Positions 16,359-25,104 are shown, numbered from the stretch's first letter. The stretch is DNA of 64,000 nucleotides from Paludibacter sp. UBA6032 (GCA_002427885.1 DIZI01000021.1:186001-250000); one strand, 5' to 3'. The notes: generated by a model from the letters alone, not told the origin. A program made the numbers and translations.

Positions 16359-16494
16359 AATATTAATTGTTTATAGTTATCGGTGAAAAAGAGAAAATGC
16401 ATCAATTGCCTCCAGCTTTAGCTGGAGTATATAGAAATGAAGTTTTTAATTGGCTTTAGCCAAATTATATATTTAAGATTTTAGCCATACTCCA

Positions 16495-17043
16495 ATGAAC
16501 ACACAAATCAAACAAATTGCCGAACGACTGCGAGGATTGCGCGATGCCCTGGAGCTGACCACTGCTCAGGCAGCTGAAAAATGTGGAATTCCTGAATCTG
16601 ATTATGCCCTTTACGAATCCGGAACTTCAGATATTCCTATGAGTTTTATATGTGAAGTGGCTCAAACTTTTGGCGTTGAAACAACAGCACTTATTTCCGG
16701 GAATGATCCACATTCGCTGGCATATTCTGTTACCCGCAGAGGGACAGGAGCCAGTGTTGAACGGACAAAATGTTATAAATATCAATCTCTGGCGCAGGGA
16801 TTTCGCAATGCAAAAGCCGAACCGTTTGAAGTGACCGTGGAGCCTTGTCATGATCCCATTCACCTGAATACGCATTCTGGTCAGGAATTCAATTTAATAC
16901 TCGATGGTACCATGCAATTACAGATCGCCGGTAACGACATCACGCTGTACGAAGGCGATAGTATTTATTTTGATGCCACGAAACCGCATGGAATGAAAGC
17001 ACTGAATGGTAAAAACGTAAAATTTCTGGCGGTAATCATATAG
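16495..17043 (+). CDS. XRE-family regulator with C-terminal cupin sensor
   Basis: 182 residues. Residues about 5-65 form a helix-turn-helix of the XRE/HTH_3 type (IAERLRGLRDALELTTAQAA ... YALYESGTSDIP). Residues about 110-180 form a cupin_2 barrel (THSGQEFNLILDGTMQLQIA, YEGDSIYFDATKPHGMKAL). This architecture is common for local repressors or activators that bind a small ligand. The neighbouring acyl-CoA synthetase gene is preceded by three phased copies of a 9-bp site, so this protein is the likely ligand-responsive regulator of that promoter. Confidence 0.85.
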   Translation: MNTQIKQIAERLRGLRDALELTTAQAAEKCGIPESDYALYESGTSDIPMSFICEVAQTFGVETTALISGNDPHSLAYSVTRRGTGASVERTKCYKYQSLAQGFRNAKAEPFEVTVEPCHDPIHLNTHSGQEFNLILDGTMQLQIAGNDITLYEGDSIYFDATKPHGMKALNGKNVKFLAVII

Positions 17044-17044
17044 A

Positions 17045-17106
17045 TTTTATCCCATACTCAGGGTTTTTATCCCAAATTACCGGGTTTTATCCCTGTTTTT
17101 TGTCCC
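17045..17106. promoter_or_regulatory. Phased direct repeats, likely operator of the XRE-cupin regulator
   Basis: TTTTATCCC occurs at 17045-17053, 17065-17073 and 17085-17093, exactly 20 bp apart (two helical turns). A one-mismatch copy TTTTGTCCC follows at 17098-17106 and overlaps the -33 box of the next promoter. Bound proteins would sit on one face of the DNA, and the last site would compete with RNA polymerase. I infer the binding protein from adjacency only. Confidence 0.65.
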
Positions 17107-17130
17107 AAAAAGAGTCCTGTTGTTTCTTTG
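17099..17130 (+). promoter_or_regulatory. Predicted promoter of the acyl-CoA synthetase gene
   Basis: TTTG (17099-17102), a 20-bp spacer, then TTTCTTTG (17123-17130), one mismatch from TAnnTTTG. The start would fall near 17137, about 33 nt before the ATG. The -33 box is embedded in the last operator-like repeat. Confidence 0.6.
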
Positions 17131-17169
17131 CAGCGCAAATCAGATTGCTTATAAACAAATTTATTACGT

Positions 17170-18831
17170 ATGTTAGAAAAGTTTCTTCAACAAACCGAAT
17201 TCAAAGACTTTGAAGATTTCAAAGCAAATTACAAACTACTGGTTCCCGAAAATTTCAACTTTAGTTATGACATTGTTGATGCGTGGGCAGCCAAAGATCC
17301 AAACAAAAAAGCCCTTTTGTGGACAAATGATCAGGGCGAATGTCGTGAATTTACTTTTGGCGAAACAAAAAAGCATACCGATCAGACAGCTTCTTATTTT
17401 CAAAGCCTCGGTATAAAAAAAGGTGATATCGTGATGGCTATTCTCAAACGCCGTTATGAATTTTGGTTCACCATTATTGCATTGCACAAAATAGGTGCTG
17501 TGATTATTCCCGCCACACACTTACTGACTAAAAAAGATTTGGTTTACCGCAACAATGCTGCCGAAATTAAGGCCATTATTGCTGTTGGCGAAGAAACTAT
17601 TATCAATCATATCAACGATTCAATGCCGGAATCTCCGAGCGTGGAAATGTTGATCTCTGTCGGACCGATTGTACCCGAAGGATGGTTTGATTTCCATAAA
17701 GGAATTGAAAACGCGGCACCATTCAAAAAAGTGGAAAATGCAAATAAAAACGACGATCCGCTGATTATCAGTTTTACTTCGGGCACCACCGGAAATCCGA
17801 AAATGGTTTTACTCGATTGTGTTTATCCCCTGGCACACATTATTACCGCCAAATACTGGCAAAATTTGCATGAAGACAGTATTCATCTTACGATTGCCGA
17901 TACCGGTTGGCTCAAAGCCGTTTGGGGAAAGCTGTATGGGCAGTGGATAGTTGGTGCCTGCGTTTTTGTGTACGATCATGAAAAATTCACTCCAGCAGCC
18001 ATGCTGGAAATGATCCAGAAATACAGCATCACATCGCTTTGTGCACCTCCTACTATTTTTCGTTTCCTGATTCGCGAAGACCTGACCAAATACGATTTGT
18101 CGTCGTTGGAATATTGTACTATTGCCGGTGAGGCGTTGAATCCGGCTGTTTATGATCAATTTTTAAAACTGACAGGAATAAAATTAAAGGAAGGTTACGG
18201 ACAGAGTGAAACGACACTTTCGCTTTTCACAGCACCGTGGGTTGAACCGAAACCCGGTTCAATGGGTTTGATTAATCCGCATTATGATGTTGATTTGCTG
18301 ACCCCCGAAGGACGTCAGGCAGAAGTAGGTGAACAGGGACAAATTGTAATTCGTACTGACAAAAATTATCCGGTAGGCTTGTTTAAGGGATATTATAGAA
18401 ATGCAGAACTAACAAATGAAGCCTTTCACGATAATATTTATTATACTGGTGACGTGGCCTGGCGTGACGAAGATGGTTATTTTTGGTTCGTGGGACGTGC
18501 CGACGATGTGATTAAAAGTTCCGGATACCGCATTGGTCCGTTTGAAGTGGAAAGTGCGCTGATGACACATCCTGCCGTGGTGGAATGTGCTGTTACAGGA
18601 ATTCCCGATGATTTGCGGGGGCAAGTGGTGAAAGCCACTATCATTCTGTCAAGAGAATACAAAGCCAGAGCCGGTGAAGAACTGATGAAGGAAATTCAGG
18701 AGCACGTAAAAACAGTAACCGCTCCATATAAATATCCAAGAATTATTGAGTTTGTTGAAGAACTTCCCAAAACCATTAGCGGTAAAATCCGCCGGATAGA
18801 AATCAGAGAAAATGACAAAAATAAATCATAA
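17170..18831 (+). CDS. AMP-forming acyl-CoA synthetase (acetyl/medium-chain type)
   Basis: A 553-residue adenylate-forming enzyme. Motifs in order are the P-loop-like FTSGTTGNPK (about 202-211), EGYGQSETTL (341-350), YTGD (425-428), GRADDVIKSSGYRIGPFEVE (442-461) and the catalytic Lys539 in KTISGKIRR. It activates a carboxylic acid with ATP to acyl-AMP and then acyl-CoA. The similarity pattern is that of acyl-CoA synthetases related to AcsM/Acs, and the exact acid is not determinable. It is paired with the XRE-cupin regulator 126 bp upstream and followed 11 nt later by upp. Confidence 0.88.
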   Translation: MLEKFLQQTEFKDFEDFKANYKLLVPENFNFSYDIVDAWAAKDPNKKALLWTNDQGECREFTFGETKKHTDQTASYFQSLGIKKGDIVMAILKRRYEFWFTIIALHKIGAVIIPATHLLTKKDLVYRNNAAEIKAIIAVGEETIINHINDSMPESPSVEMLISVGPIVPEGWFDFHKGIENAAPFKKVENANKNDDPLIISFTSGTTGNPKMVLLDCVYPLAHIITAKYWQNLHEDSIHLTIADTGWLKAVWGKLYGQWIVGACVFVYDHEKFTPAAMLEMIQKYSITSLCAPPTIFRFLIREDLTKYDLSSLEYCTIAGEALNPAVYDQFLKLTGIKLKEGYGQSETTLSLFTAPWVEPKPGSMGLINPHYDVDLLTPEGRQAEVGEQGQIVIRTDKNYPVGLFKGYYRNAELTNEAFHDNIYYTGDVAWRDEDGYFWFVGRADDVIKSSGYRIGPFEVESALMTHPAVVECAVTGIPDDLRGQVVKATIILSREYKARAGEELMKEIQEHVKTVTAPYKYPRIIEFVEELPKTISGKIRRIEIRENDKNKS

Positions 18832-18842
18832 TTGATAGAATC

Positions 18843-19496
18843 ATGAAAATAATCAATCTTTCGGAGAATAACTCCATTCTGAAGCATTATATAAAAGAAA
18901 TCAGGTCCGTAAAAATTCAAAAAGACTCTATGCGCTTCCGCCGAAACATGGAGCGAATCGGTGAAATAATGGCTTACGAAATCAGTAAAACCATGCACTA
19001 TAAAGCCGAAGAGGTAAAGACTCCACTTGGTATCGCGAACACGGAAGTTATTGACGAAAAAATTGTGATTGCCACCATTCTTCGTGCCGGACTACCTTTT
19101 CACACGGGATTTTTAAATTATTTTGATGGGGCTGAAAATGCTTTTGTCTCAGCTTACAGAAAATACAAAGATGCTTTGAAATTTGACATTTATATCGAAT
19201 ACATAGCGTCACCAAATCTGGACGGAAAAACAGTCATAATCACAGATCCAATGCTTGCCACAGGAGGATCCATGGAACTGGCTTACGGAGCATTACTCAC
19301 CAAAGGGAAACCGGCACATATTCACATTGCAACGGTTATTTCGAGCCAGGTAGCCATTGATTACGTGGCTTCGCATTTCCCGGAAACAAAGACAACCGTT
19401 TGGGCTGCAGACATCGATCCCGGACTGAATGAACATTCTTACATTATTCCGGGACTGGGAGATGCCGGCGATTTGGCTTACGGGGAAAAATTATAA
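18843..19496 (+). CDS. upp: Uracil phosphoribosyltransferase
   Basis: Salvage of uracil with PRPP to UMP. The 217-residue protein carries the PRPP-binding loop VIITDPMLATGGSM (about 131-144) and the C-terminal uracil-binding GLGDAGDLAYG, both standard for UPRT. The N-terminus is slightly longer than in E. coli but typical for Bacteroidota. It begins 11 nt after the acyl-CoA synthetase stop and may be co-transcribed, although no functional link is obvious. Confidence 0.93.
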   Translation: MKIINLSENNSILKHYIKEIRSVKIQKDSMRFRRNMERIGEIMAYEISKTMHYKAEEVKTPLGIANTEVIDEKIVIATILRAGLPFHTGFLNYFDGAENAFVSAYRKYKDALKFDIYIEYIASPNLDGKTVIITDPMLATGGSMELAYGALLTKGKPAHIHIATVISSQVAIDYVASHFPETKTTVWAADIDPGLNEHSYIIPGLGDAGDLAYGEKL

Positions 19497-19523
19497 AATT
19501 AATCCAAAATAAAAAATTAAGAT

Positions 19524-19913
19524 ATGTCTCCATCCAAAATATTTCTGTACTATTGGAAATCAATCTCCTTAATTGCTTTCATACTTTATCTTTCATTTGC
19601 TCCTCCATCAACTTTTAATGGAGTTCCTTCTTTCGCATACGAGGATAAAGTTGTTCATATATTTCTATATTCAGTATTAACCTGTATTTTGATTTTTGAT
19701 TACCGGAAATATGCTAAAAAAAACAAGACAAATACATGGGTGTTTGCGTTAATCTGTTTGGCATTTCCAATTTTTATCGGAGGTTCTGTTGAGATTCTTC
19801 AACCGACATTCTTTGCTCCACGTACTGCAGAATGGCTTGATTTATTTAGTGACATAACAGGCGTAATGATTGGTTGGCTTTGTATGAAATTCCTGATAAA
19901 ACAAAAAAACTGA
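19524..19913 (+). CDS. VanZ-like membrane protein
   Basis: 129 residues with four predicted transmembrane segments (about 10-27, 43-60, 70-90, 105-122). The conserved VanZ-type features are EDKVVHIFLYSVLT near residue 40 and RTAEWLDLFSDITGVMIGW near the C-terminus, with an acidic residue on each side of the third helix. The function of the family is not well defined; VanZ itself affects teicoplanin sensitivity. It lies directly upstream of dprA, 20 nt from that gene's probable GTG start. Confidence 0.8.
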   Translation: MSPSKIFLYYWKSISLIAFILYLSFAPPSTFNGVPSFAYEDKVVHIFLYSVLTCILIFDYRKYAKKNKTNTWVFALICLAFPIFIGGSVEILQPTFFAPRTAEWLDLFSDITGVMIGWLCMKFLIKQKN

Positions 19914-19933
19914 TTTTAAATTCAATACGAATC

Positions 19934-21046
19934 GTGGAAACGCTGAAATACAAAATTGGCATTACACTCATCAAGGGCATTGGCCCCAATTTGGCTAAGA
20001 ATCTGATTGCATACGTTGGCAGTGTCGAAGGTGTTTTCTGCGAAAAGCAGTCAGCACTCGCTAAAATTCCCGGAATTGGCGAGATTCTTTCCAGAGAAAT
20101 TGTAGCGCAAAATGTATTGCCACGTGCTGAAAAGGAAATAGAATTTATACAGAAAAATAAAATAAAAACGTATTATTATACGGATCGTGAATATCCTTTT
20201 CGTCTGAAAGAATGCTTCGATTCGCCATTACTGATTTACAGCAAGGGTAATTGCGACTTAAATAATGGTAAATTTGTAGGAATTGTGGGTACCCGCAAAG
20301 CAACTGAAGCCGGTAAAGAAAACTGTAAAAAACTAATCAACGAATTAGCCGCTTCCCAACAAAATACAATCATTGTCAGTGGTCTTGCCTATGGTGTGGA
20401 TATTTGCGCACACAAAGCCGCTCTCGATGAAGGACTTCCAACCATCGGTATTTTGGGGCACGGTTTAGATCGGATTTATCCGGCAGCTAACCGGCCGACA
20501 GCGGTGAAAATGATGTCCGATGGAGCGTTGGTCACCGAATACCTGAGCATGACAAATCCGGACCGTCCGAACTTTGTGCAACGAAACCGCATCATTGCAG
20601 GACTTTGCGATGCAATAATCGTGATTGAATCTGCAGTTCGTGGCGGCGCATTGATTACCGCTGAAATTGCTAATGATTACAACCGGGATGTGTTCGCATT
20701 TCCCGGACGGGTAAATGACGAGTGGTCGGCAGGATGTAACGCATTAATTAAAAACAATAAAGCCTCGCTGATTGAATCGGCTAACGATTTATGCCGTTTT
20801 ATGAACTGGGAAAATAAAGACACGATCGGCACCCAATCCGTTCAAACAGCAATATTCCTGGACCTTTCGGACGAAGAACAGGAAATTGTTACCACTCTTC
20901 GGCAGTATTCCGAAGGTATGCAAATGAACGAACTGGCTGTCATGTTGGCAAAACCTGCCAGTAAAATATCTTCCATGCTACTCGAAATGGAATTTAAAGG
21001 CGTAGTAAAGTGCTTACCGGGAAGTGTGTACAAAATAGTAAAATAG
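19934..21046 (+). CDS. dprA: DNA-processing protein DprA
   Basis: DprA/Smf protects incoming single-stranded DNA and loads RecA in transformation. From a GTG start at 19934 (product 370 aa) an N-terminal helix-hairpin-helix region (LIKGIGPNLAKNL, LAKIPGIGEILSRE) precedes the Rossmann core with GIVGTRKATEAGK, VSGLAYGVDICAHKAAL, RNRIIAGLCDAIIVIE and GGALITAEIAN. A C-terminal winged-helix domain covers about the last 55 residues. An in-frame ATG at 19874 would overlap the VanZ-like gene and add non-conserved residues. No other competence gene is near. Confidence 0.9.
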   Translation: METLKYKIGITLIKGIGPNLAKNLIAYVGSVEGVFCEKQSALAKIPGIGEILSREIVAQNVLPRAEKEIEFIQKNKIKTYYYTDREYPFRLKECFDSPLLIYSKGNCDLNNGKFVGIVGTRKATEAGKENCKKLINELAASQQNTIIVSGLAYGVDICAHKAALDEGLPTIGILGHGLDRIYPAANRPTAVKMMSDGALVTEYLSMTNPDRPNFVQRNRIIAGLCDAIIVIESAVRGGALITAEIANDYNRDVFAFPGRVNDEWSAGCNALIKNNKASLIESANDLCRFMNWENKDTIGTQSVQTAIFLDLSDEEQEIVTTLRQYSEGMQMNELAVMLAKPASKISSMLLEMEFKGVVKCLPGSVYKIVK

Positions 21047-21239
21047 TTGATTGGATAATTGGTGTTGGTTGATTGGTTGATTGGTTAATTGGTTAATTAG
21101 TTAATTAGTTTACATAACCCAGACGCTTATGCTTAACAGTATGAAAACATTAAGACATTCACTTGCAATCAAAAATAATAATAATTCTCCTGTCAACCAA
21201 TCATAAATTAACAAATCAATCAGTTAACCAATTAACTAA
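21047..21239. repeat. Inverted clusters of TTGGTTAA/TTGATTGG simple repeats
   Basis: The left cluster, about 21047-21115, is a run of TTGATTGG, TTGGTTAA and TTAGTTAA units. The right cluster, about 21193-21239, carries the complementary forms (CAACCAATCA, AATCAATCAG, TTAACCAATTAACT). The two can pair into a long imperfect stem around about 80 nt of unique sequence. It fills the dprA-DUF4268 spacer, and no gene is seen. Confidence 0.6.
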
Positions 21240-21692
21240 ATGTACAGCAGAGAAGAATTAAAACAACTGAAAAAAGAATTTTGGGAAGGATTTGGGACAT
21301 ATTGTAGTGAAATTCCTTCACTGAAACGCAGAAAAAGTAAGTTCATGTTGTACAATACCAAGATGAAAGGTGTGGAACTTAAGTTCGATGCCACCCGCGA
21401 GGGAGCTTTTGTTATTCTCGAGATTAATCTGCATGATGCAAAAGCCCGGTTCGAAAAATACATGCAATTTGCTGAATATAAATCCATCATGGAAAAGCAA
21501 TTTCCTGCCGGGTTGTCCTGGGATCCGACGTACATACGCGAATGTGGAACCGAAGTATGCCGTATCTATACAAAAAAAATGGGGATCGATCTGCACCGCC
21601 GCATCCAGTGGATGGAATTTTATCAGTTTATGTCATCGGAAATGTTGAAACTGGAAAAAGCTTTTAAAACGGTGAAGGAGGCGATTGAGTAG
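21240..21692 (+). CDS. DUF4268 family protein
   Basis: 150 residues, cytoplasmic, no signal peptide or membrane segment. The order MYSREELKQLKKEFWEGFG, then KFDATREGAFVILEI, and the C-terminal IQWMEFYQFMSSEMLKLEKAF is that of DUF4268, a family of unknown role. In other genomes the domain also occurs fused to endonuclease-like domains, which makes a nucleic-acid role possible but unproven. It begins at the end of an inverted simple-repeat region and is followed by a clear terminator. Confidence 0.75.
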   Translation: MYSREELKQLKKEFWEGFGTYCSEIPSLKRRKSKFMLYNTKMKGVELKFDATREGAFVILEINLHDAKARFEKYMQFAEYKSIMEKQFPAGLSWDPTYIRECGTEVCRIYTKKMGIDLHRRIQWMEFYQFMSSEMLKLEKAFKTVKEAIE

Positions 21693-21762
21693 TCGGTTTG
21701 TGGCCTTCATGCGATGATATCTTATACTTAAAAAACAACTTGCCTGTTTGTACTAATTATTG

Positions 21763-21792
21763 AATAGCATCTGGAATCAGATGCTATTTTTT
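21763..21792 (+). terminator. Intrinsic terminator after the DUF4268 gene
   Basis: Stem AATAGCATCTG (21763-21773) / CAGATGCTATT (21778-21788), 4-nt loop, followed by a T run. Of the 373 bp between this gene and the next start, the rest is AT-rich with no recognisable gene or promoter box. Confidence 0.85.
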
Positions 21793-22065
21793 GTGTTTTA
21801 AATAAAATGCAAACAAATAATTCATTCAATGCCAGGTATTCATATTTATAATTTATCATAAAGACTAGTTATTTGTAGTTAATATGTTCAACAATTGATT
21901 CAGATTTAAAACTTTTAAATATTGGCATTGTTGCAATGTTATTCTTTAATAAATGGATTTAATGTACTTTTATTTTTTCTGTTTATCATAATATATTCTG
22001 TTATTTTGAACCCAAAACCGTCTTCAGAATACACATTATTATTCTTTATCAACACCCTAATTTTC

Positions 22066-24936
22066 ATGACAATGCAAAATTCTACCAAAAGAACTTTAAA
22101 TAGAATACTAAAAATATCATTATTTTTTCTTTTCATTTTCACCGCTGCCCAGGAAATCAATGCCCAAACATACACCTGGACAGGTGAAGTCAGCTCCAAC
22201 TTCAGTGACTCATTGAACTGGAGTCCAAACACCTGGATACCCTTAAAACCAACCGGAGCTGAAACTGTGATGATCGGTGCAGGATTAACCAACAATCCAA
22301 TCTTTTACATGGGGAGTTCTACTTTACGTTATGGTCGTTTTAACACGAAAGGAACAGCAAAATTTACAAGCAGGGGAACCATATATACATGGAACAGCGA
22401 TTCTATTAATGGAAATATAAATTTTGATTCTTATTCAGAATTCAATAGCAGAAACAACTGTTACATTGGTTATGGAAATACTGGTGTTGTTACATTGAAA
22501 GGGGTTTTGTCTACCAAATACGATGTTTATGTTGGATACGGAGCAAAAGGTGCCGGAACTCTAAATATAGATGGAGGTACGGTTTACGTTGGCAGAAGCC
22601 TTTATATTGCAACTTCCGGTGCAACCGGCTTAATCAACATTACCGGAGTTGGAGCATTAAACATACCGGGAAACGTCACTTCTACTATGCAAACATTAAT
22701 CAATACAGGTAAAATTATAACTACCGATGCGGGCATGCAACTGGAAGCAGTTTATAGTAATTCAACAACGACTGTTCAGGTAAAGCGAACTATGACAGGC
22801 ATGCTGATGGAATACTCTTCTTATGTGATTCTTGATAATGGAATTGTAAAAGCTAAAATCGAGAAATCGTCCGGAAAAGTTCTTTCGTTACTTTTCAATG
22901 GAGTTGAAATGATTGCACAGTCGGGAGGGCACGTTACCGCTTATTATGACTGGACAGATGGAACTAATTTTGAATCACTTTCACATTGTGTTTTTTCGGT
23001 TACACAACAAAATGATTCTCTTGTAGACGTTTCATTCAAAGATAATTATACACCTGAAATGGGAGATGTCATTGGTGGCGATATGGATGTTCATTTTGTC
23101 ATCAAAAAGAATTTAACCGGACTTTATACTTACTCTGTTTTGGAACATCAACCTTCTTACCCGGCAGTTGGATTAGGTTCGTGGCGTTTGGTTTATTCAC
23201 TAGGCCATGATGCAACTAATTATGTTTGCGAGAAAATTTATGTTGACAGTCTTCGTCACTGGCAAATGCCAAGTGTTACCGATACTTATGAAACAACTCC
23301 CATTCAGGAAATTGTAAAAATGACATCAGGAGCCCGGGCCGGACATTTTGATGGGAAATATGAGTATGTCACCGATTTGTGGAACATTGGAACCTGGGGA
23401 TTTGCCAGCGATGTAAATAAACTCGGAACATGGATGGTTTTCGGCAGTCATGAATTTTTCAATGAAGGGCCCACGTATCACGATCTGAATGCTGCAGCCG
23501 GCATTATTCATGTTTGTCTGAATGGTTTGCATTATAATTTAAAAAGTTTTACAGTGGCTCCGGGAGAACACTGGCGAAAAATATATGGTCCGTTTTTAAT
23601 TTATTTTAATCAGAAAAATACGGGCGATGAGTCGTGGGTGGATGCACAACAACGGGCTAAACATGAAGAAAAAGAATGGCCCTATTCGTGGTTGAAAAAT
23701 AATCCGGAATACCCGCTGGCAAATGAGCGAGGTGCAATAAGCGGAAATTTCAAAGTAAGTGATGTGTTTAAACCTGAAGTTACAGGTGCCAATGCGTGGA
23801 TAGGTGTGACTCAGGTCAGCAATGCCGATAACCAATGGCAACAAGAAGGAAAAAATTATCAGTATTGGTTAAAAACAGATTCAACTGGTAATTTTACAAT
23901 TCCGGAAATCCGTCCCGGAACCTATTCTCTTTTTGCTTATACCAATGGAGAAGTTGGGGAATTCAGTAAGACAAATGTTACAGTAACTGCAGGTGATACA
24001 ACTTCAATAGGTAACCTCGTCTGGACTATTGCCCGAAACAAAGGAAAAATAGCCTGGGAAATAGGCTATCCAAACCGCTCCGCATCTGAGTTTGGACACG
24101 GTCACACAGACTTTTTTGAAGGATACGTCTACGATAGTTTCTACAAAGAATATTCAAATCCGCTGGAATATAATGTGGATGATAAAAACTGGGATACAGC
24201 TTTGCCCTATGCACATAGTGTTTATGAAGATGCTGCCAAAAATTTAAGTTCCTGGAAATGGAGGCTTCACTTTAAATTACCCTCAAATATAGCAACTTCG
24301 GGTAATGCAACGCTTACAATTGCATACGCTGGCAACGATCATGCACAACAATGGATTTATGTAAATAACGAGAATTCTACGTTTAGTGCTTTTTATCCTC
24401 CAAATGGAGGAGGAAACGGACTTTTAAGACAAACAAATCATGCTATGTACGGAATAAGTACAATTACAATTCCAATGTCAAAACTGATGAAAGGAGATAA
24501 CATAATCACGCTGTTAAACCCTTCGTCCAGTTCTATGGTAAACCATATAATGTATGATTATTTAAGTCTGGAAGTTCCAATGTACGACTGTATGGGAGTT
24601 TTAAACGGAACAGCTTTTGTAGATAGCTGCTCGGAATGTGCAGGTGGCACATCGGGGGTCACACCTGTTTTATCGAAAGAAAACTGCACATCTGCAGTCA
24701 CTGCTGTAAACGAATTAATTCCTTCGGAAGTATTTCCGAATCCTTTCAACAACTCTTTTGTTTTGACATGTAACGGACAGGTTTCATATTCAATCATATC
24801 ACTCACAGGTGAGACAATTGAGAAAGGGAGTTCTGATAAAAACATCAATCTGGGATCTGGTCTAAAACCGGGGGTCTATATTTTAAAATTAAATCAGAAC
24901 CAAACCCTAAAATGCTTCAAAATAATAAAGAATTAG
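22066..24936 (+). CDS. Secreted PL4-type rhamnogalacturonan lyase with T9SS sorting domain
   Basis: From the ATG at 22066 the product is 956 aa with a signal peptide ending about NAQ. Region 1 (about 30-240) is a glycine-rich repetitive stretch (GYGNTGVVTLKG, GYGAKGAGTLNIDGG, ATSGATGLINI), like a small beta-solenoid. Region 2 (about 240-560) resembles the PL4 catalytic beta-sandwich. Region 3 (about 570-655) resembles the PL4 fibronectin-like domain (GTYSLFAYTNGEVGEF). Region 4 (about 660-830) resembles the PL4 C-terminal CBM-like domain. A Cys-rich linker (DCMGVLNGTAFVDSCSECAGG) and a T9SS type A domain (FPNPFNNSFVL ... KCFKIIKN) follow. PL4 enzymes cleave the pectin backbone rhamnogalacturonan I. 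The frame is open further upstream, but that part has no signal peptide logic. Confidence 0.8.
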   Translation: MTMQNSTKRTLNRILKISLFFLFIFTAAQEINAQTYTWTGEVSSNFSDSLNWSPNTWIPLKPTGAETVMIGAGLTNNPIFYMGSSTLRYGRFNTKGTAKFTSRGTIYTWNSDSINGNINFDSYSEFNSRNNCYIGYGNTGVVTLKGVLSTKYDVYVGYGAKGAGTLNIDGGTVYVGRSLYIATSGATGLINITGVGALNIPGNVTSTMQTLINTGKIITTDAGMQLEAVYSNSTTTVQVKRTMTGMLMEYSSYVILDNGIVKAKIEKSSGKVLSLLFNGVEMIAQSGGHVTAYYDWTDGTNFESLSHCVFSVTQQNDSLVDVSFKDNYTPEMGDVIGGDMDVHFVIKKNLTGLYTYSVLEHQPSYPAVGLGSWRLVYSLGHDATNYVCEKIYVDSLRHWQMPSVTDTYETTPIQEIVKMTSGARAGHFDGKYEYVTDLWNIGTWGFASDVNKLGTWMVFGSHEFFNEGPTYHDLNAAAGIIHVCLNGLHYNLKSFTVAPGEHWRKIYGPFLIYFNQKNTGDESWVDAQQRAKHEEKEWPYSWLKNNPEYPLANERGAISGNFKVSDVFKPEVTGANAWIGVTQVSNADNQWQQEGKNYQYWLKTDSTGNFTIPEIRPGTYSLFAYTNGEVGEFSKTNVTVTAGDTTSIGNLVWTIARNKGKIAWEIGYPNRSASEFGHGHTDFFEGYVYDSFYKEYSNPLEYNVDDKNWDTALPYAHSVYEDAAKNLSSWKWRLHFKLPSNIATSGNATLTIAYAGNDHAQQWIYVNNENSTFSAFYPPNGGGNGLLRQTNHAMYGISTITIPMSKLMKGDNIITLLNPSSSSMVNHIMYDYLSLEVPMYDCMGVLNGTAFVDSCSECAGGTSGVTPVLSKENCTSAVTAVNELIPSEVFPNPFNNSFVLTCNGQVSYSIISLTGETIEKGSSDKNINLGSGLKPGVYILKLNQNQTLKCFKIIKN

Positions 24937-24965
24937 CGGCGGGGAATTGATATTGATTATTACAA

Positions 24966-25008
24966 ACCGGAATGGCAGACTAAATTATTTTAAGTCTGCC
25001 ATTCCGGT
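24966..25008. terminator. Strong 16-bp hairpin after the PL4 gene
   Basis: Perfect arms ACCGGAATGGCAGACT (24966-24981) and AGTCTGCCATTCCGGT (24993-25008), 11-nt AT loop. It is 30 nt after the lyase stop. No long T run follows, so it may be a terminator or an mRNA 3'-end stabiliser. Confidence 0.65.
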
Positions 25009-25104
25009 ATTAAATTTCAAATCCTATTCAATCGCCAGTTTTTTGTGTATTTCTGTATCAACATATTAAATTTAGTTGGGTCGAAAAATCAATCTGTTTT
25101 TTAT

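Larger units (their letters stand above)
15763..16464 (+). mobile_element. RAYT/IS200-like unit bounded by inverted palindromes
   Basis: The unit is bounded by a 16-bp inverted repeat: TTTGGCTAAAGCCAAT at 15763-15778 and its exact reverse complement at 16449-16464. Each copy is itself a hairpin (TTGGCT / AGCCAA). Just inside lie two further palindromes that are nearly reverse complements of each other: 15797-15822 (stem CCTCCA / TGGAGG) and 16404-16427 (stem CTCCAGC / GCTGGAG). The single gene inside is a Y1 transposase. Subterminal palindromes around a lone Y1 gene fit a REP-associated tyrosine transposase and its REP-like hairpins. Confidence 0.75.

Noticed and set aside
21922..22065. Extended N-terminus of the PL4 protein
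   Set aside because: The extra 48 residues add a hydrophobic helix before an already complete signal peptide.
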